Part shown: positions 18,375 to 27,217 of the stretch, piece by piece
How positions within the stretch are numbered: the stretch's first letter is position 1
Layout: every line of letters starts with the position of its first letter
From: Sulfuricurvum sp.
GTDB taxonomy: Bacteria > Campylobacterota > Campylobacteria > Campylobacterales > Sulfurimonadaceae
Assembly (NCBI GenBank): GCA_030692765.1
Contig: JAUYUB010000008.1
Location: 1 to 64,000, forward strand
Length of the DNA: 64,000 bases
Direction of reading: 5' to 3'
Program-made: the position numbers and the translations under genes
Notes under the pieces: model-generated
Database searches by the model: none
The model's input: only the letters and a program-made list of their open reading frames with translations
Told to the model about the DNA's origin: nothing

Positions 18375-19985
18375 GTGGAAAAAATCATATTGCTTATTCC
18401 AAGCATACCAATTGTGATAGCGTTTCTTCTTTTTTTCGTGAGAAAAAAAGAGCTTGTACCAAAAGTCAGTATTATGCTCTCAAGCATGCTTGCCTTATTG
18501 GCATTATCTGGAACGTATTACGTTATAACGAATGATACGCCCATTGTTGGTTTTGGCGGATTGTTAATCTATAATCAACTTTCGGCTATTTTGGTTCCCT
18601 ATGTGGCTATTTTGGGTCTAGTGATTCGTAAGTACGCCACTAAATATATGTGGGATGAAGCAGGTTACCGAAGATTTTTTATTCTTTTAAACTTTATCTT
18701 TTCATCCATATATTTATTGGTTATGAGTAATAATCTTATTGTTCTTGCTCTTGCTTGGCAGCTTTTGAGTATCAGTCTATACCTTTTGGTTTCATTCAAT
18801 GTGGGTTCCAATACAGCGGTAAGGCATGCTAAATGGGTCATGTTTATACATAAGGGTGCAGATTTAATCTTTATCTTTGCGATTGTGCTTGTCTATGACA
18901 CATTTGGAAGCTTTGATCTTGCGATTCTTAGTGAAAAATGGCTGGCTATGTCACATAATCTTGTTGAAAGTCCAATGATTTTTGCAATCGGATTACTTTT
19001 CTTGATAGCAGCGATGATGAAATCCGCGATCATGCCTTTTCATATTTGGCTGCCTTACACCTCTGAAGCTCCTACCCCTGTATCGGCTGTTATGCATGCC
19101 GGTGTTGTCAATGTTGGAGGAATTTTGCTTAATAAGCTAGCCTACTTGTTGTTATTGACACCTGCTGTGCTGAATATCGCATTTGTAGTAGGTCTTGTCA
19201 CTGCTATTGTTGCCTCCGTCATTATGCTCACTGTCTCAGATATCAAACGTTCGCTTGGGTATTCAACCGTAGGACAAATGGGTTACATGATCATGGAAGT
19301 TGGTCTGGGTGCATTTTCACTTGCAATCTATCATCTGATTGTGCACGGTATTTTCAAAGCAACGCTCTTTTTAGAGGCAGGTGGTCTTATCAGAATGGCC
19401 AGACATGAATCCAATCTTCCAAAGCGTCTTTCGTATGAACTTTTTTGGGAAGAAAAAATTAAAAGAAAGACAAAAAAAGCCTTTAACTATTTGGCTTTTT
19501 TTACCATTTTGCCAATTCTTGTTTTCGTAGGGGTCAAAGTGGTTTTAACGGACGACTTCTTTGAGTTTAATGCCTCAATTATTATCTTGGCATTTGCTTG
19601 GCTCACGGGGACTCAGCTCTTTATGTCATTTTTTAAAGTTTCTAAAGCTGACTCCTTTAAAATGATATTTGCTTTGGTGAGTTCATTTATCATTATTTTA
19701 TTCACCTATGAGTTTGTAGGATTGACAATGGAACATTTTTTATATGGCAACGATGCAATGTTGTTTTATAAAGCTGCAACCTTAAATGTCGACATAATAA
19801 TGACACTTATAATGTTGGCTGTAATTATGATTGTTGGATGGCTGTTTATGTATAGACAGCACTTTGTAGATGTTCCGAAAGTTGGAAACAGACCAGGTGC
19901 ATTTAAATGGTTATTGTACAGTTTCTTGGCAAAAGAGGGTTATTTTTTCAGTCTAATAAAATTTTTTAAAAAGGATAATGCATGA
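18375..19985 (+). CDS. dabB: DabB: NuoL/MrpA-like membrane subunit of the inorganic-carbon uptake complex
   Basis: The 536-residue membrane protein belongs to the proton-translocating antiporter-like family (NuoL/NuoN/MrpA). It has about 13-14 helices and the conserved central motif 'MKSAIMPFHIWLPYTSEAPTPVSAVMHAG', here spread over residues about 215-243. In Dab systems this subunit couples a cation gradient to DabA, which hydrates CO2 vectorially to bicarbonate. The start is GTG, preceded by GGAGGGG. The stop overlaps the ATG of the next gene (ATGA), so the three genes form one operon. Confidence 0.9.
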   Translation: MEKIILLIPSIPIVIAFLLFFVRKKELVPKVSIMLSSMLALLALSGTYYVITNDTPIVGFGGLLIYNQLSAILVPYVAILGLVIRKYATKYMWDEAGYRRFFILLNFIFSSIYLLVMSNNLIVLALAWQLLSISLYLLVSFNVGSNTAVRHAKWVMFIHKGADLIFIFAIVLVYDTFGSFDLAILSEKWLAMSHNLVESPMIFAIGLLFLIAAMMKSAIMPFHIWLPYTSEAPTPVSAVMHAGVVNVGGILLNKLAYLLLLTPAVLNIAFVVGLVTAIVASVIMLTVSDIKRSLGYSTVGQMGYMIMEVGLGAFSLAIYHLIVHGIFKATLFLEAGGLIRMARHESNLPKRLSYELFWEEKIKRKTKKAFNYLAFFTILPILVFVGVKVVLTDDFFEFNASIIILAFAWLTGTQLFMSFFKVSKADSFKMIFALVSSFIIILFTYEFVGLTMEHFLYGNDAMLFYKAATLNVDIIMTLIMLAVIMIVGWLFMYRQHFVDVPKVGNRPGAFKWLLYSFLAKEGYFFSLIKFFKKDNA

Positions 19986-20710
19986 TGATATATGTTGTAT
20001 TATTGTTCTTGGCCGGTGGCCTACCGTACTACATCCTTTTGGAAAATAACAAATATCTTAACAGCAAACAGATTTTTTTGTTGAGTGGATTTTTATTGAT
20101 ATGTGCTATTTTCCTCTCATTGTCACTTCCTGATGATCATCCTGATTTACTGGTAATGATTTCATTCGCGAGTGCAATTTTTTCCATCTATAAAGCAACA
20201 AAAACAACGAGTTTTTATAAATTAGGCTATTACCTTATATTTGTCAATGCACCGTTTTTTATCCTTTTTCAGGATCGAGGGATAATGTACAGTATATCAC
20301 TTCTTGTCTCATTGACCGGTCTGTACCTAATCGCAAAGTTTTATGAAAAAAATTATGGAAGTGCAAATTACGGTAATATCACCGGGATAACACTTGTCAC
20401 TCCATGTGTTGGCACCTATTTAGCTTTTTATTTGATTGCCTTGGCTCTTTACCCGCCATTTCCTAACTCCTTGTTTTTCTTGAGTTATATCTTTAAAAGT
20501 CAGCACGATCTTCTTTCGTATGTCGTAGTAACGACACTGTTTTTCGGAAACTTTTTTCTTGCTATGGGAGTTATGAAAAAAACATTGTTTGGCAGAGCAA
20601 ATCCAAATATACACTATGTTCATATGACTACAAAAGAAAAGATAATTCATTTTATCGTCCTGATTGTACTTATTGTATTAAGTTTTTTCGGGCTTAAGGA
20701 GACACTGTGA
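19982..20710 (+). CDS. Membrane protein of the dab operon, unknown role
   Basis: The 242-residue product has about seven or eight hydrophobic segments and few charged loops. I do not recognise a defined family. It overlaps dabB by 4 nt and dabA by 1 to 4 nt, so its translation is coupled to both. Two-gene dabB-dabA systems are the described form, so this may be an accessory membrane subunit of a three-gene variant. Two ATGs (19982 and 19985) are possible starts. Confidence 0.7.
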   Translation: MMIYVVLLFLAGGLPYYILLENNKYLNSKQIFLLSGFLLICAIFLSLSLPDDHPDLLVMISFASAIFSIYKATKTTSFYKLGYYLIFVNAPFFILFQDRGIMYSISLLVSLTGLYLIAKFYEKNYGSANYGNITGITLVTPCVGTYLAFYLIALALYPPFPNSLFFLSYIFKSQHDLLSYVVVTTLFFGNFFLAMGVMKKTLFGRANPNIHYVHMTTKEKIIHFIVLIVLIVLSFFGLKETL

Positions 20711-23583
20711 TGAGTATTATTGAAAAGTTAAATTCCGTTAAGGATACAGTGCCGCATTATTGGCCCATTGGCTCATTCATTCATCATAATCCACTCAAAG
20801 GATTTGAGGATCTTCATTTTAAAGATGGATTGGCAAAAGCCAAAAGCATCTTTGGTGGCAAAGTGTATATGGATTCATCCTATTATATGAATTTGTATAA
20901 AGAAGGCAAGATTCATGATTCAGTGTTAGAAAGTAATATAAAAAAAGTACTTTCTGAAAAAGGTTTTGATATACCATGGGAGTTTGCCAAAAAATTTCTT
21001 ATGGAAGTGAGTCCTAAGTGGAGTGGTCTGAGAATTCAACTGCTTTCCAAAAAAGAAAAAATTGACAATGCGCTTTATGCATACTTGGAAAATGACTCAA
21101 TCTATCATGATAAACAAGAGTGGCTGGATAAACTGACCAGACATATGACCCTGTATGAGATCAATGATGCACTTTTTGGCGGCGATGATAAAGAGAGCGT
21201 TGAGAAAAATATTGTTGAATTTATTTCCCGTTTTTTAGATGAAGATCAAACCACCATGCGTATGCCAAACAGAGAACTTGGCATGTTTGAAGCATTCCAA
21301 CTTTTTGAAAACTTTACCTATGAAAGAGATGCTGAAAGTTTTGTCCAGGAGTCGTTTAAAAAGCTTCATGTAAAAGATGCTGAAGCTTATCTTTTGACAC
21401 ACTTACTCAAACTTCACGGTTGGGCTGGCTTTATCAAGTATCGTTCGGAAGACAAAGACTATATTGCGCAAAGACAGCACCCATCTACGCTCATTGAATA
21501 TTTGGCCATAAGGCTCTATTATGAATTGCGTGCCGTTAAAAATCAAAAATTAAGAAATTTTGATCTTTTTCAAGAATATGCAAATATTCATCTTGACGAT
21601 GTAATATTGAAACTTCTTGCACATAAACATATGCTGTTTGGTCCGGCATTGGACGCACTTGAATCCAATGAAGAAACGAGCGTTGTTTTATCTAACCATA
21701 TTAGCGGTGAGCTAAATTTGGATGCTTTGCAAATACAACACTCTAGTGAAGTATTGCAAAGCGCTCTATCTCTAACAGAGTTGGCTGAGATCATTAAAAG
21801 ACTAAGAGAAGAGGAGGGCTATATCTGGCTTAAATCTCTTGAGGATAGCTATATACATTCCTATGTCGATAAGATCATCAATGTGGAAAATAAAGCTGAA
21901 GAACATGTAACTGCTTCTGCAACATTTTGTCTTGATGTTAGGTCTGAAGTAATCAGACGATCCATTGAAAAAACAGGTCCTTATCAGACGTATGGCGCGG
22001 GTGGATTTTTAGGTATTCCCATCGCATTTGTTGAATTTGATAAAGCGCACGAGCTTTTTTTGTCACCGGCAATTGTAAAACCTCAAAATGTTGTATTTGA
22101 GATACCTGTTGAATCGCATGATGAGTACAGTTCAAAAACAGGGATGAACAAAACGACCAAAAAAGTTTTAAGTGATTTAAAAAACAATCCCTATACTCCC
22201 TATATTATGGTTGAAGCCATTGGATGGATTTTTGGGATTAATCTTTTTGGGAAAACATTTTTGCCTCAAAAGACAAATAAACTCTTGTCTAAGCTTAAGC
22301 CATATAAGCCAAAAACAAGGTATACACTGGATAAGCTCTCTTCTAATGAGATTGAGTTTTATGTTAGAAAGCTTCATACGAAAATCATTCATTCGGTGTT
22401 AGCGTATAGTTCTACACAAGACTATTCGGATGAAGAGATAGAATCTGTTAGAAATCATCTTTTATTTGAGAATGATTTAAAAGTTTCAATACCAGATGAG
22501 ATCATAGAGAAATTGATAACGGCTCATAAAATAACACCGCAAGATTATGAGTATCAAAAAAAGAAACTGGCAATGGTTGGTTTTACACTGGAAGAAAAAG
22601 TAGCCTATCTGCAAAAATATTTAAAAATGATAGGTCAAGTCAGTGATTTTCCTGAATTTATAACGATTATTGGTCATGGTAGCTTATCCGATAACAATCC
22701 GTTTGAATCGGCTCTTGACTGTGGCGCATGCGGTGGAAATGTAAGCTTGCCAAATACACGGACACTGTGTATGATAGCCAATACGAAAGATGTTAGAGAA
22801 AAGATTAAAGAACAAGGAATTTTCATACCTGAGAGTACGAAGTTTATACCTGGTCTTCATATAACGACAACCGATGAAATCAAATTTTACGATACAGATA
22901 TTTTGACTGAAGGGCAGATGCAAAAATTTTCAAAAGTAAAAGATGATTTTAACAATGCATCCATACAATCAAGATTAGAACGGTGCAAATCTCTGCCATA
23001 CACGAATACACACAAAGATATTATGATCAAATCTATGGACTGGTCGGAAATAAGACCGGAATGGGGATTGGCAAAAAACATGGGAGTTTTTGCAGGGCCC
23101 AGAAATTCAACTAAGCATTTAGTGTTAAATAACAGATTTTTTATGCACTCCTATGATTGGAAAATTGATAATGACAATGCAGATATTCTCACGGCTATAT
23201 TTAATGGACCGTTGATCGTAGGTGAGTGGATTAACTTAGAGCATTATTTCTCTACGGTTGATAATCATATTTATGGAGCTGGTTCAAAGGTATATCATAA
23301 TATAGTTTCAAAAATAGGAGTTTTTAGCGGTAATTACGGTGACTTGAAAATAGGCCTTCCAATTCAGTCGGTCTATTTAGAGGGAGAACCGTATCATGAG
23401 CCGGTAAGACTTCTGTCGTTTGTGGAAGCACCGTTGGAGATTGTAGGTAAAGCGGTTGAAAATTCAATAGCAAAACCTTTTATCCTCAATGAATGGATTA
23501 GACCGGTAATCATTGACAGAGAGGCTAAAAAAGTCTACTCGTATGAAAACGGTGAATTCATTGTAATAAAAGAGATCGCATAG
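20710..23583 (+). CDS. dabA: DabA: DUF2309 zinc protein of the inorganic-carbon uptake complex
   Basis: The 957-residue soluble or peripheral protein matches DUF2309/DabA, which resembles a beta-carbonic anhydrase and works only with its membrane partner. The expected zinc-site residues are present: Cys and Asp in 'FCLDVRSE' (about 407 and 409), His in 'IIGHGSLSDNNP' (about 656) and Cys in 'LDCGACGG' (about 671). The N-terminal 'HYWPIGSFIHHNPLKG' is also a family hallmark. ATG at 20710 follows AAGGAGA and overlaps the previous stop (TGATG); a GTG at 20707 is the alternative. It supplies bicarbonate or CO2 for carbon fixation. Confidence 0.95.
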   Translation: MSIIEKLNSVKDTVPHYWPIGSFIHHNPLKGFEDLHFKDGLAKAKSIFGGKVYMDSSYYMNLYKEGKIHDSVLESNIKKVLSEKGFDIPWEFAKKFLMEVSPKWSGLRIQLLSKKEKIDNALYAYLENDSIYHDKQEWLDKLTRHMTLYEINDALFGGDDKESVEKNIVEFISRFLDEDQTTMRMPNRELGMFEAFQLFENFTYERDAESFVQESFKKLHVKDAEAYLLTHLLKLHGWAGFIKYRSEDKDYIAQRQHPSTLIEYLAIRLYYELRAVKNQKLRNFDLFQEYANIHLDDVILKLLAHKHMLFGPALDALESNEETSVVLSNHISGELNLDALQIQHSSEVLQSALSLTELAEIIKRLREEEGYIWLKSLEDSYIHSYVDKIINVENKAEEHVTASATFCLDVRSEVIRRSIEKTGPYQTYGAGGFLGIPIAFVEFDKAHELFLSPAIVKPQNVVFEIPVESHDEYSSKTGMNKTTKKVLSDLKNNPYTPYIMVEAIGWIFGINLFGKTFLPQKTNKLLSKLKPYKPKTRYTLDKLSSNEIEFYVRKLHTKIIHSVLAYSSTQDYSDEEIESVRNHLLFENDLKVSIPDEIIEKLITAHKITPQDYEYQKKKLAMVGFTLEEKVAYLQKYLKMIGQVSDFPEFITIIGHGSLSDNNPFESALDCGACGGNVSLPNTRTLCMIANTKDVREKIKEQGIFIPESTKFIPGLHITTTDEIKFYDTDILTEGQMQKFSKVKDDFNNASIQSRLERCKSLPYTNTHKDIMIKSMDWSEIRPEWGLAKNMGVFAGPRNSTKHLVLNNRFFMHSYDWKIDNDNADILTAIFNGPLIVGEWINLEHYFSTVDNHIYGAGSKVYHNIVSKIGVFSGNYGDLKIGLPIQSVYLEGEPYHEPVRLLSFVEAPLEIVGKAVENSIAKPFILNEWIRPVIIDREAKKVYSYENGEFIVIKEIA

Positions 23584-23602
23584 TAAATATTAAAGGATAT
23601 GA

Positions 23603-23923
23603 ATGTATACAATAGAAATTGAAAAAATGTGTAGTTGTGTTCAAAAAAGTGGCTTAGATCAAGTTATGACATTTGATGAAAGACAGGATATGATTAATAA
23701 GGCACGTGTTTTAGAGTGTCGTATGAATCAAGAGTTTTGTATGACACACTTTTTTGAAGCGGTAGATTACGGCGATAAAATTGTTATACACGCCAGTCCA
23801 AGACCTGCTGACGATGAAGATGATGACCATATCGAAGATGCCAGAGCACTTGTTCGAAGATCTGTTGTCACCATTGGTTTTGATGCCAGTGAAGCACCTC
23901 CGAAAGGCGCTGGAGGAAACTAA
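23603..23923 (+). CDS. Small Cys-containing protein of the dab operon (copy 1)
   Basis: The 106-residue product is not a family I recognise. It shares with the next gene the pattern 'MYTI' start, 'CSC' (residues 10-12), 'KSG', and 'EFCMTHFF'. The C-terminus is acidic ('DDEDDDH') then ends in 'PPKGAGGN'. An AAGGATATGA site precedes the ATG, 20 nt after dabA, so it belongs to the same transcript. The paired cysteines suggest a metal or redox role, which is inference only. Confidence 0.75.
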   Translation: MYTIEIEKMCSCVQKSGLDQVMTFDERQDMINKARVLECRMNQEFCMTHFFEAVDYGDKIVIHASPRPADDEDDDHIEDARALVRRSVVTIGFDASEAPPKGAGGN

Positions 23924-23924
23924 T

Positions 23925-24215
23925 ATGTATACAGTAAAAATGGAGCACGAATGTGCATGTTTTAAAAAAAGTGAATATAAAAGTGAAAAGTCATTTGACA
24001 ATCAGCAAGATGCGTATAATTATGCAAATATCTTAGTTGAATTCATGACGGAAGATTTTTGCACAACACACCTCTTTTTTGTGCATAAAGAAAGTGAGAA
24101 TGAATTTTTGATCAGAGTGGTCGAAAATCCGAATAAAGCAGGTTCTTGCAGTACGGGTAGTTGTGGTCCTGACGACAGTGCCAGCAGTTGTGGCACTAGC
24201 TGCGGTTGTGATTAA
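23925..24215 (+). CDS. Small Cys-rich protein of the dab operon (copy 2)
   Basis: The 96-residue protein is a tandem paralogue of the previous one: 'MYTV', 'CAC' (residues 10-12), 'KSE', and 'DFCTTHLFF'. It differs by a C-terminal tail with six Cys in Gly/Ser-rich context ('CSTGSCG', 'SSCGTSCGCD'), resembling metal-binding tails. The start at 23925 follows GGAGG closely and matches the paralogue's start; a longer frame opening at 23781 lies inside copy 1 and is not believed. Its stop overlaps the stop of the convergent gene. Confidence 0.75.
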   Translation: MYTVKMEHECACFKKSEYKSEKSFDNQQDAYNYANILVEFMTEDFCTTHLFFVHKESENEFLIRVVENPNKAGSCSTGSCGPDDSASSCGTSCGCD

Positions 24216-24538
24216 TGATTGACTTGTCGGTTTAAGACTTTTTCAACCGATTCTATTTTCGATTTTAATCTGTTTTCACAGTTTTTACGGATATCAAATT
24301 TTAGTGAAGAATAGACTCTTTCACAATCACTTAACTGCTCATAAGCCAGTTCAATGATTCCAAGTCCTTCTTTCATGCTTTTAGCTTCGAATACCGTTCC
24401 CATTGGTGTTAACTGATAAGGCACTCCTGACTTATCGATTGCATCAATAATCTTACTTACAGACTTTGAAACAGATGCTCCTTCTCTTCCATCAGCAGAA
24501 GTTGGAAACATGCTGAACTCTATTAAAACACTTAGCAT
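24212..24538 (-). CDS. MTH1187-family thiamine-binding-like protein
   Basis: The 108-residue protein resembles the MTH1187/YkoF (DUF77) family: N-terminal 'VLIEFSMFPTS', 'VSKIIDAIDKSGVPYQLTPMGTVFE' spread over residues about 27-51, and a helical C-terminus. Members bind thiamine or related pyrimidines and form tetramers. It may be relevant that the oxidoreductases on either side need thiamine pyrophosphate. It is a single gene, tail-to-tail with the dab operon with overlapping stop codons. Confidence 0.75.
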   Translation of the reverse strand: MLSVLIEFSMFPTSADGREGASVSKSVSKIIDAIDKSGVPYQLTPMGTVFEAKSMKEGLGIIELAYEQLSDCERVYSSLKFDIRKNCENRLKSKIESVEKVLNRQVNH

Positions 24539-24771
24539 ATGGCTATCCTTACAGACCTATCAAGTCAATTGATTTTAATTTCCAATATATGTATGATCCA
24601 AAAATGTGCGGCATCATTGCAAAATATTCAAACACAGCATAGTACTTATTCAATAGATGGTTTATTCATTTATTATTATTTTAGCTCTCTAATTTAAAAG
24701 AGTAATAAGACTGCACGTAAATTATGTTATTATCACCGAAAATTTATATTGTTTATAATAAGGGATAACAG

Positions 24772-25221
24772 ATGACGAATGGAAAAGTATTATCATTGTA
24801 TATGACGATGCCGGATATGATGCGTTCTGGTCATCGTATGAAGTGTGATGATTTTGATTGTGACTCTAGTGGTATTGTAGGTAGCAGAGACTATGATAAT
24901 GGAACAGATCAGTTACTTGTATTGGTTTCAAAAAAGAGTTATGACATAATCGAAGAGGCAGAACTCGTTCTTGAAAAAGGTGTCTTGATGGAAAATATTT
25001 ATGTAGATATTGACCTTTATCATCTTAAGCCGGGATCCATCATTGAGATAGGGGAAACGCTCTTCGAAGTTGTTGGACCATGTGAAGATTATCGTTACCT
25101 CTATGCATTTGCACCTGAGCTTCCTGAACTGTTACAAGGACAGCGTGGTCTTTTTGTGTCTCCTGTAGAATACGGAGGAATTGCCGTTGGAGATGATGTT
25201 AAGGTGATTGAAGAGGCTTAA
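24772..25221 (+). CDS. MOSC-like domain protein
   Basis: The 149-residue product follows the MOSC beta-barrel pattern: 'DQLLVLVSKKSYD', 'LMENIYVDIDLYHLKPGSII', 'IGETLFEVVGPCEDYRYLY', and a terminal 'VGDDVKVIEE'. MOSC domains bind molybdenum cofactor or transfer sulfur, often through one cysteine; Cys at 'GPC' is the candidate. It stands alone rather than fused to a sulfurase. An AAGGGATAACAG site precedes the ATG. It is probably cotranscribed with the next gene, which starts 1 nt after its stop. Confidence 0.65.
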   Translation: MTNGKVLSLYMTMPDMMRSGHRMKCDDFDCDSSGIVGSRDYDNGTDQLLVLVSKKSYDIIEEAELVLEKGVLMENIYVDIDLYHLKPGSIIEIGETLFEVVGPCEDYRYLYAFAPELPELLQGQRGLFVSPVEYGGIAVGDDVKVIEEA

Positions 25222-25222
25222 T

Positions 25223-25690
25223 ATGAAAAAAATAGGTATTGGCATAGATTACAGTAACATCTGTAAAGACTATAATACATCCTATCTCGATAGAGACAAT
25301 ACAGATCCGGCAACCTCGAAATGCATGAAAGCAGTCCTTGCTTGGAGCAAAGAATTTCTATCTGAACTTGCAGAAAACTTTGAATATAAAATATATAATT
25401 TTAACTCTTCTGCTTTAGCAGCAATAGACGATATTGCATCGAAAAGATTTCTTTTTTACTCTTTAGAGAAAGAGATAATATTACAAAATTATCTTATGAC
25501 AAAAGAGAAGCTGAAATATGATTCATTAGCTGTTTGGGAGTTAGAGAACGATGACAGTGTACTTATAAAAAATGATGCAGATGGGAGTGGAATTTATTTC
25601 TATTTTACTGAAAATTCCAGTGTGCATCAGTGGATAATAAATGCATTAAAGGACTTTTCTTTGGATGAAGTAGACTTCCATACAAAGTAA
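25223..25690 (+). CDS. Conserved-looking protein of unknown function
   Basis: The 155-residue product has no motif I recognise. It begins 'MKKIGIGIDYSNICKDYNT', has an alternating alpha/beta pattern and is Asp/Asn-rich in the middle ('NDDSVLIKNDADGSGIYFYF'). An AGAGG motif at the end of the upstream MOSC-like gene serves as ribosome-binding site for ATG 25223. Context suggests a functional link with that gene. Confidence 0.6.
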   Translation: MKKIGIGIDYSNICKDYNTSYLDRDNTDPATSKCMKAVLAWSKEFLSELAENFEYKIYNFNSSALAAIDDIASKRFLFYSLEKEIILQNYLMTKEKLKYDSLAVWELENDDSVLIKNDADGSGIYFYFTENSSVHQWIINALKDFSLDEVDFHTK

Positions 25691-25800
25691 AAATATTTCT
25701 TTTAAACTTTTATTTATTATTTGTTTTTTTTTGATAGAATAAGTATGAAGATGTGATAGTGATATCTAGTCTAACTGTATTTACGTTAGGAGAAATTGTC

Positions 25801-26223
25801 ATGGATAATATAATTAGAAAAAAACTGGAAGAAATCGTAGCCCTTATGAATGATCCAGAGATAACTGTTGTTGAAAAAGAGCTGAAGGAGAAGCTGGAGG
25901 GTATTCTAGCGCTTCTGAATAATCCACAAGAAATTACAATAGGAAAACAAGAAGTTAAAGAAAAACTTGAAACTGTTGTAGCGCTTGTAAGCAAAGCTAT
26001 GGTTAATCCAGATATAGATATTGAGTACTGCATACCAGAAGTGTCAACTACCTCTATAACTGATCCATACATCTTGGTGAAATATTCTGAAGATAAATAC
26101 GTAGAGCGGAAGATCCGCTTAACCGGTGTATATTTACAAAATTCAGCTGAAATGATTGCTAAACTTGTGAACTTCTCTATTGAGCAGTTTATAGAAGAGA
26201 TTGACTCAGTTCAGATGGGCTAA
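25801..26223 (+). CDS. Small protein with N-terminal internal repeats, paralogue of 32524-32829
   Basis: The 140-residue product starts at 25801 after TAGGAGA. It contains three copies of a 22-25-residue unit beginning 'KKLEEIVALMN', 'KEKLEGILALLN' and 'KEKLETVVALV'; the third leads into 'VNPDIDIEYCIPEV' and a C-terminal domain ending 'FIEEIDSVQMG'. That third copy and C-terminal domain align along their length with the gene at 32524-32829, which has one unit only. The function is unknown; the repeats look helical. Confidence 0.65.
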   Translation: MDNIIRKKLEEIVALMNDPEITVVEKELKEKLEGILALLNNPQEITIGKQEVKEKLETVVALVSKAMVNPDIDIEYCIPEVSTTSITDPYILVKYSEDKYVERKIRLTGVYLQNSAEMIAKLVNFSIEQFIEEIDSVQMG

Positions 26224-26258
26224 TCCCCATCTCTTTTAGAGGGTGGTAAAAAAAATAT

Positions 26259-26654
26259 TTAGTCGTCTTCCTCATCATCGATGCCAAGGTTATCTATAAA
26301 CTGTTCCGCCAATCTATCCGCTTTTGTATAAAACTTATCAGCAATCTCTGCTACAAAGAGCCCATCGATCGTCTCTTTAAAGAGTTTAAGCCAACGTTCA
26401 AAATGTTCACGAGAAAGCGGCCCCATGAATGCATGCGGTGGAAAAGGATCTCCTCCATAACCACGCTTACCTGTCATCATAAGATCCCAGAATTTATACA
26501 AAGTGTTTAGATGTTCATGCCATTTGCCATTATTTAAATCATCTCCTAAGGACTTGATGAAAATGGGTGCCAGGATGTCATCTTTAAGTACTGTGCCATA
26601 AAACTCACGTACCATTTGTTCTATAGTGCTTCTGTCTACTGAATCATAAAGCAT
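26259..26654 (-). CDS. Group III truncated haemoglobin (second copy)
   Basis: The 131-residue protein has the group III globin residues: Tyr19 (B10) in 'EFYG', His48 (E7) in 'KWHEH', proximal His74 (F8) in 'FPPHAFMGPL' and Trp88 (G8) in 'HFERWLKLF'. The ATG at 26654 follows TAGGAGATTCC; an earlier ATG at 26669 lacks such a site. The C-terminus is acidic ('DDEEDD'). It is divergent from the second oxidoreductase cluster, mirroring the globin that follows the first. Confidence 0.9.
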   Translation of the reverse strand: MLYDSVDRSTIEQMVREFYGTVLKDDILAPIFIKSLGDDLNNGKWHEHLNTLYKFWDLMMTGKRGYGGDPFPPHAFMGPLSREHFERWLKLFKETIDGLFVAEIADKFYTKADRLAEQFIDNLGIDDEEDD

Positions 26655-26796
26655 GGAATCTCCTACCATTAATTATGAGAGTATAGCTAAATTATTTAAA
26701 TCCTTAAGCCGCTCTATGCATAGGTTTAGTAGGAATAAAACGATACATTTATGTAAATTACATCCATTTAATATTGATTTTTCATCTGCACGTAAT

Positions 26797-26815
26797 TGTA
26801 ACTATTTTACTCATA
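26797..26815 (+). repeat. 19-bp direct repeat, copy 1
   Basis: TGTAACTATTTTACTCATA occurs here and again, identical, at 26854-26872. The start-to-start spacing of 57 bp is close to 5.4 helical turns. It may be an operator for a regulator of the divergent globin and oxidoreductase genes. Confidence 0.6.
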
Positions 26816-26853
26816 GATGATTTATCTCTTCGACCTTTAATTATATTTCATAG

Positions 26854-26872
26854 TGTAACTATTTTACTCATA
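26854..26872 (+). repeat. 19-bp direct repeat, copy 2
   Basis: Second identical copy of the repeat at 26797-26815, in the same orientation. The bases just beyond differ slightly (TATG versus GATG), so the exact unit is about 19 bp. Confidence 0.6.
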
Positions 26873-27217
26873 TATGCGATTATCGATTAGGTGATATGGT
26901 CAAATAAGCGTTTTAAGAGCTTAAAATACACTTTTTAATTATCCAGCTTGACAGATGATCTATTTGATTGATAAATTCACGTGACATTAGTCAGTAAGGG
27001 GTTTTTTTGTGTAAATAAATACTCTTATTTATAGGTTTGACACGCCCATTGAGGCAAAAAAGTATGCATTTGAAAGATATCTATCCAACAAGTGTTACAT
27101 ATTGTAAAAAAACTATCTTTTTATACTCATATCTAGCATTAGATAGATAACTTCAATATCTTTTATGCACTTTTATTGTACTTTTACGAATCTTTTTAAC
27201 ATAATAAGGAGTCAGAC

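Larger units (their letters stand above)
26670..27217. promoter_or_regulatory. Long control region upstream of oxidoreductase cluster 2
   Basis: This 548-bp gap separates a globin gene from the divergent E-alpha-beta-gamma-delta operon. I see no gene in it. It contains a perfect 19-bp direct repeat (annotated separately) and AT-rich stretches near 27120-27200. The length suggests regulated expression of the cluster, of the globin, or of both. Confidence 0.45.
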
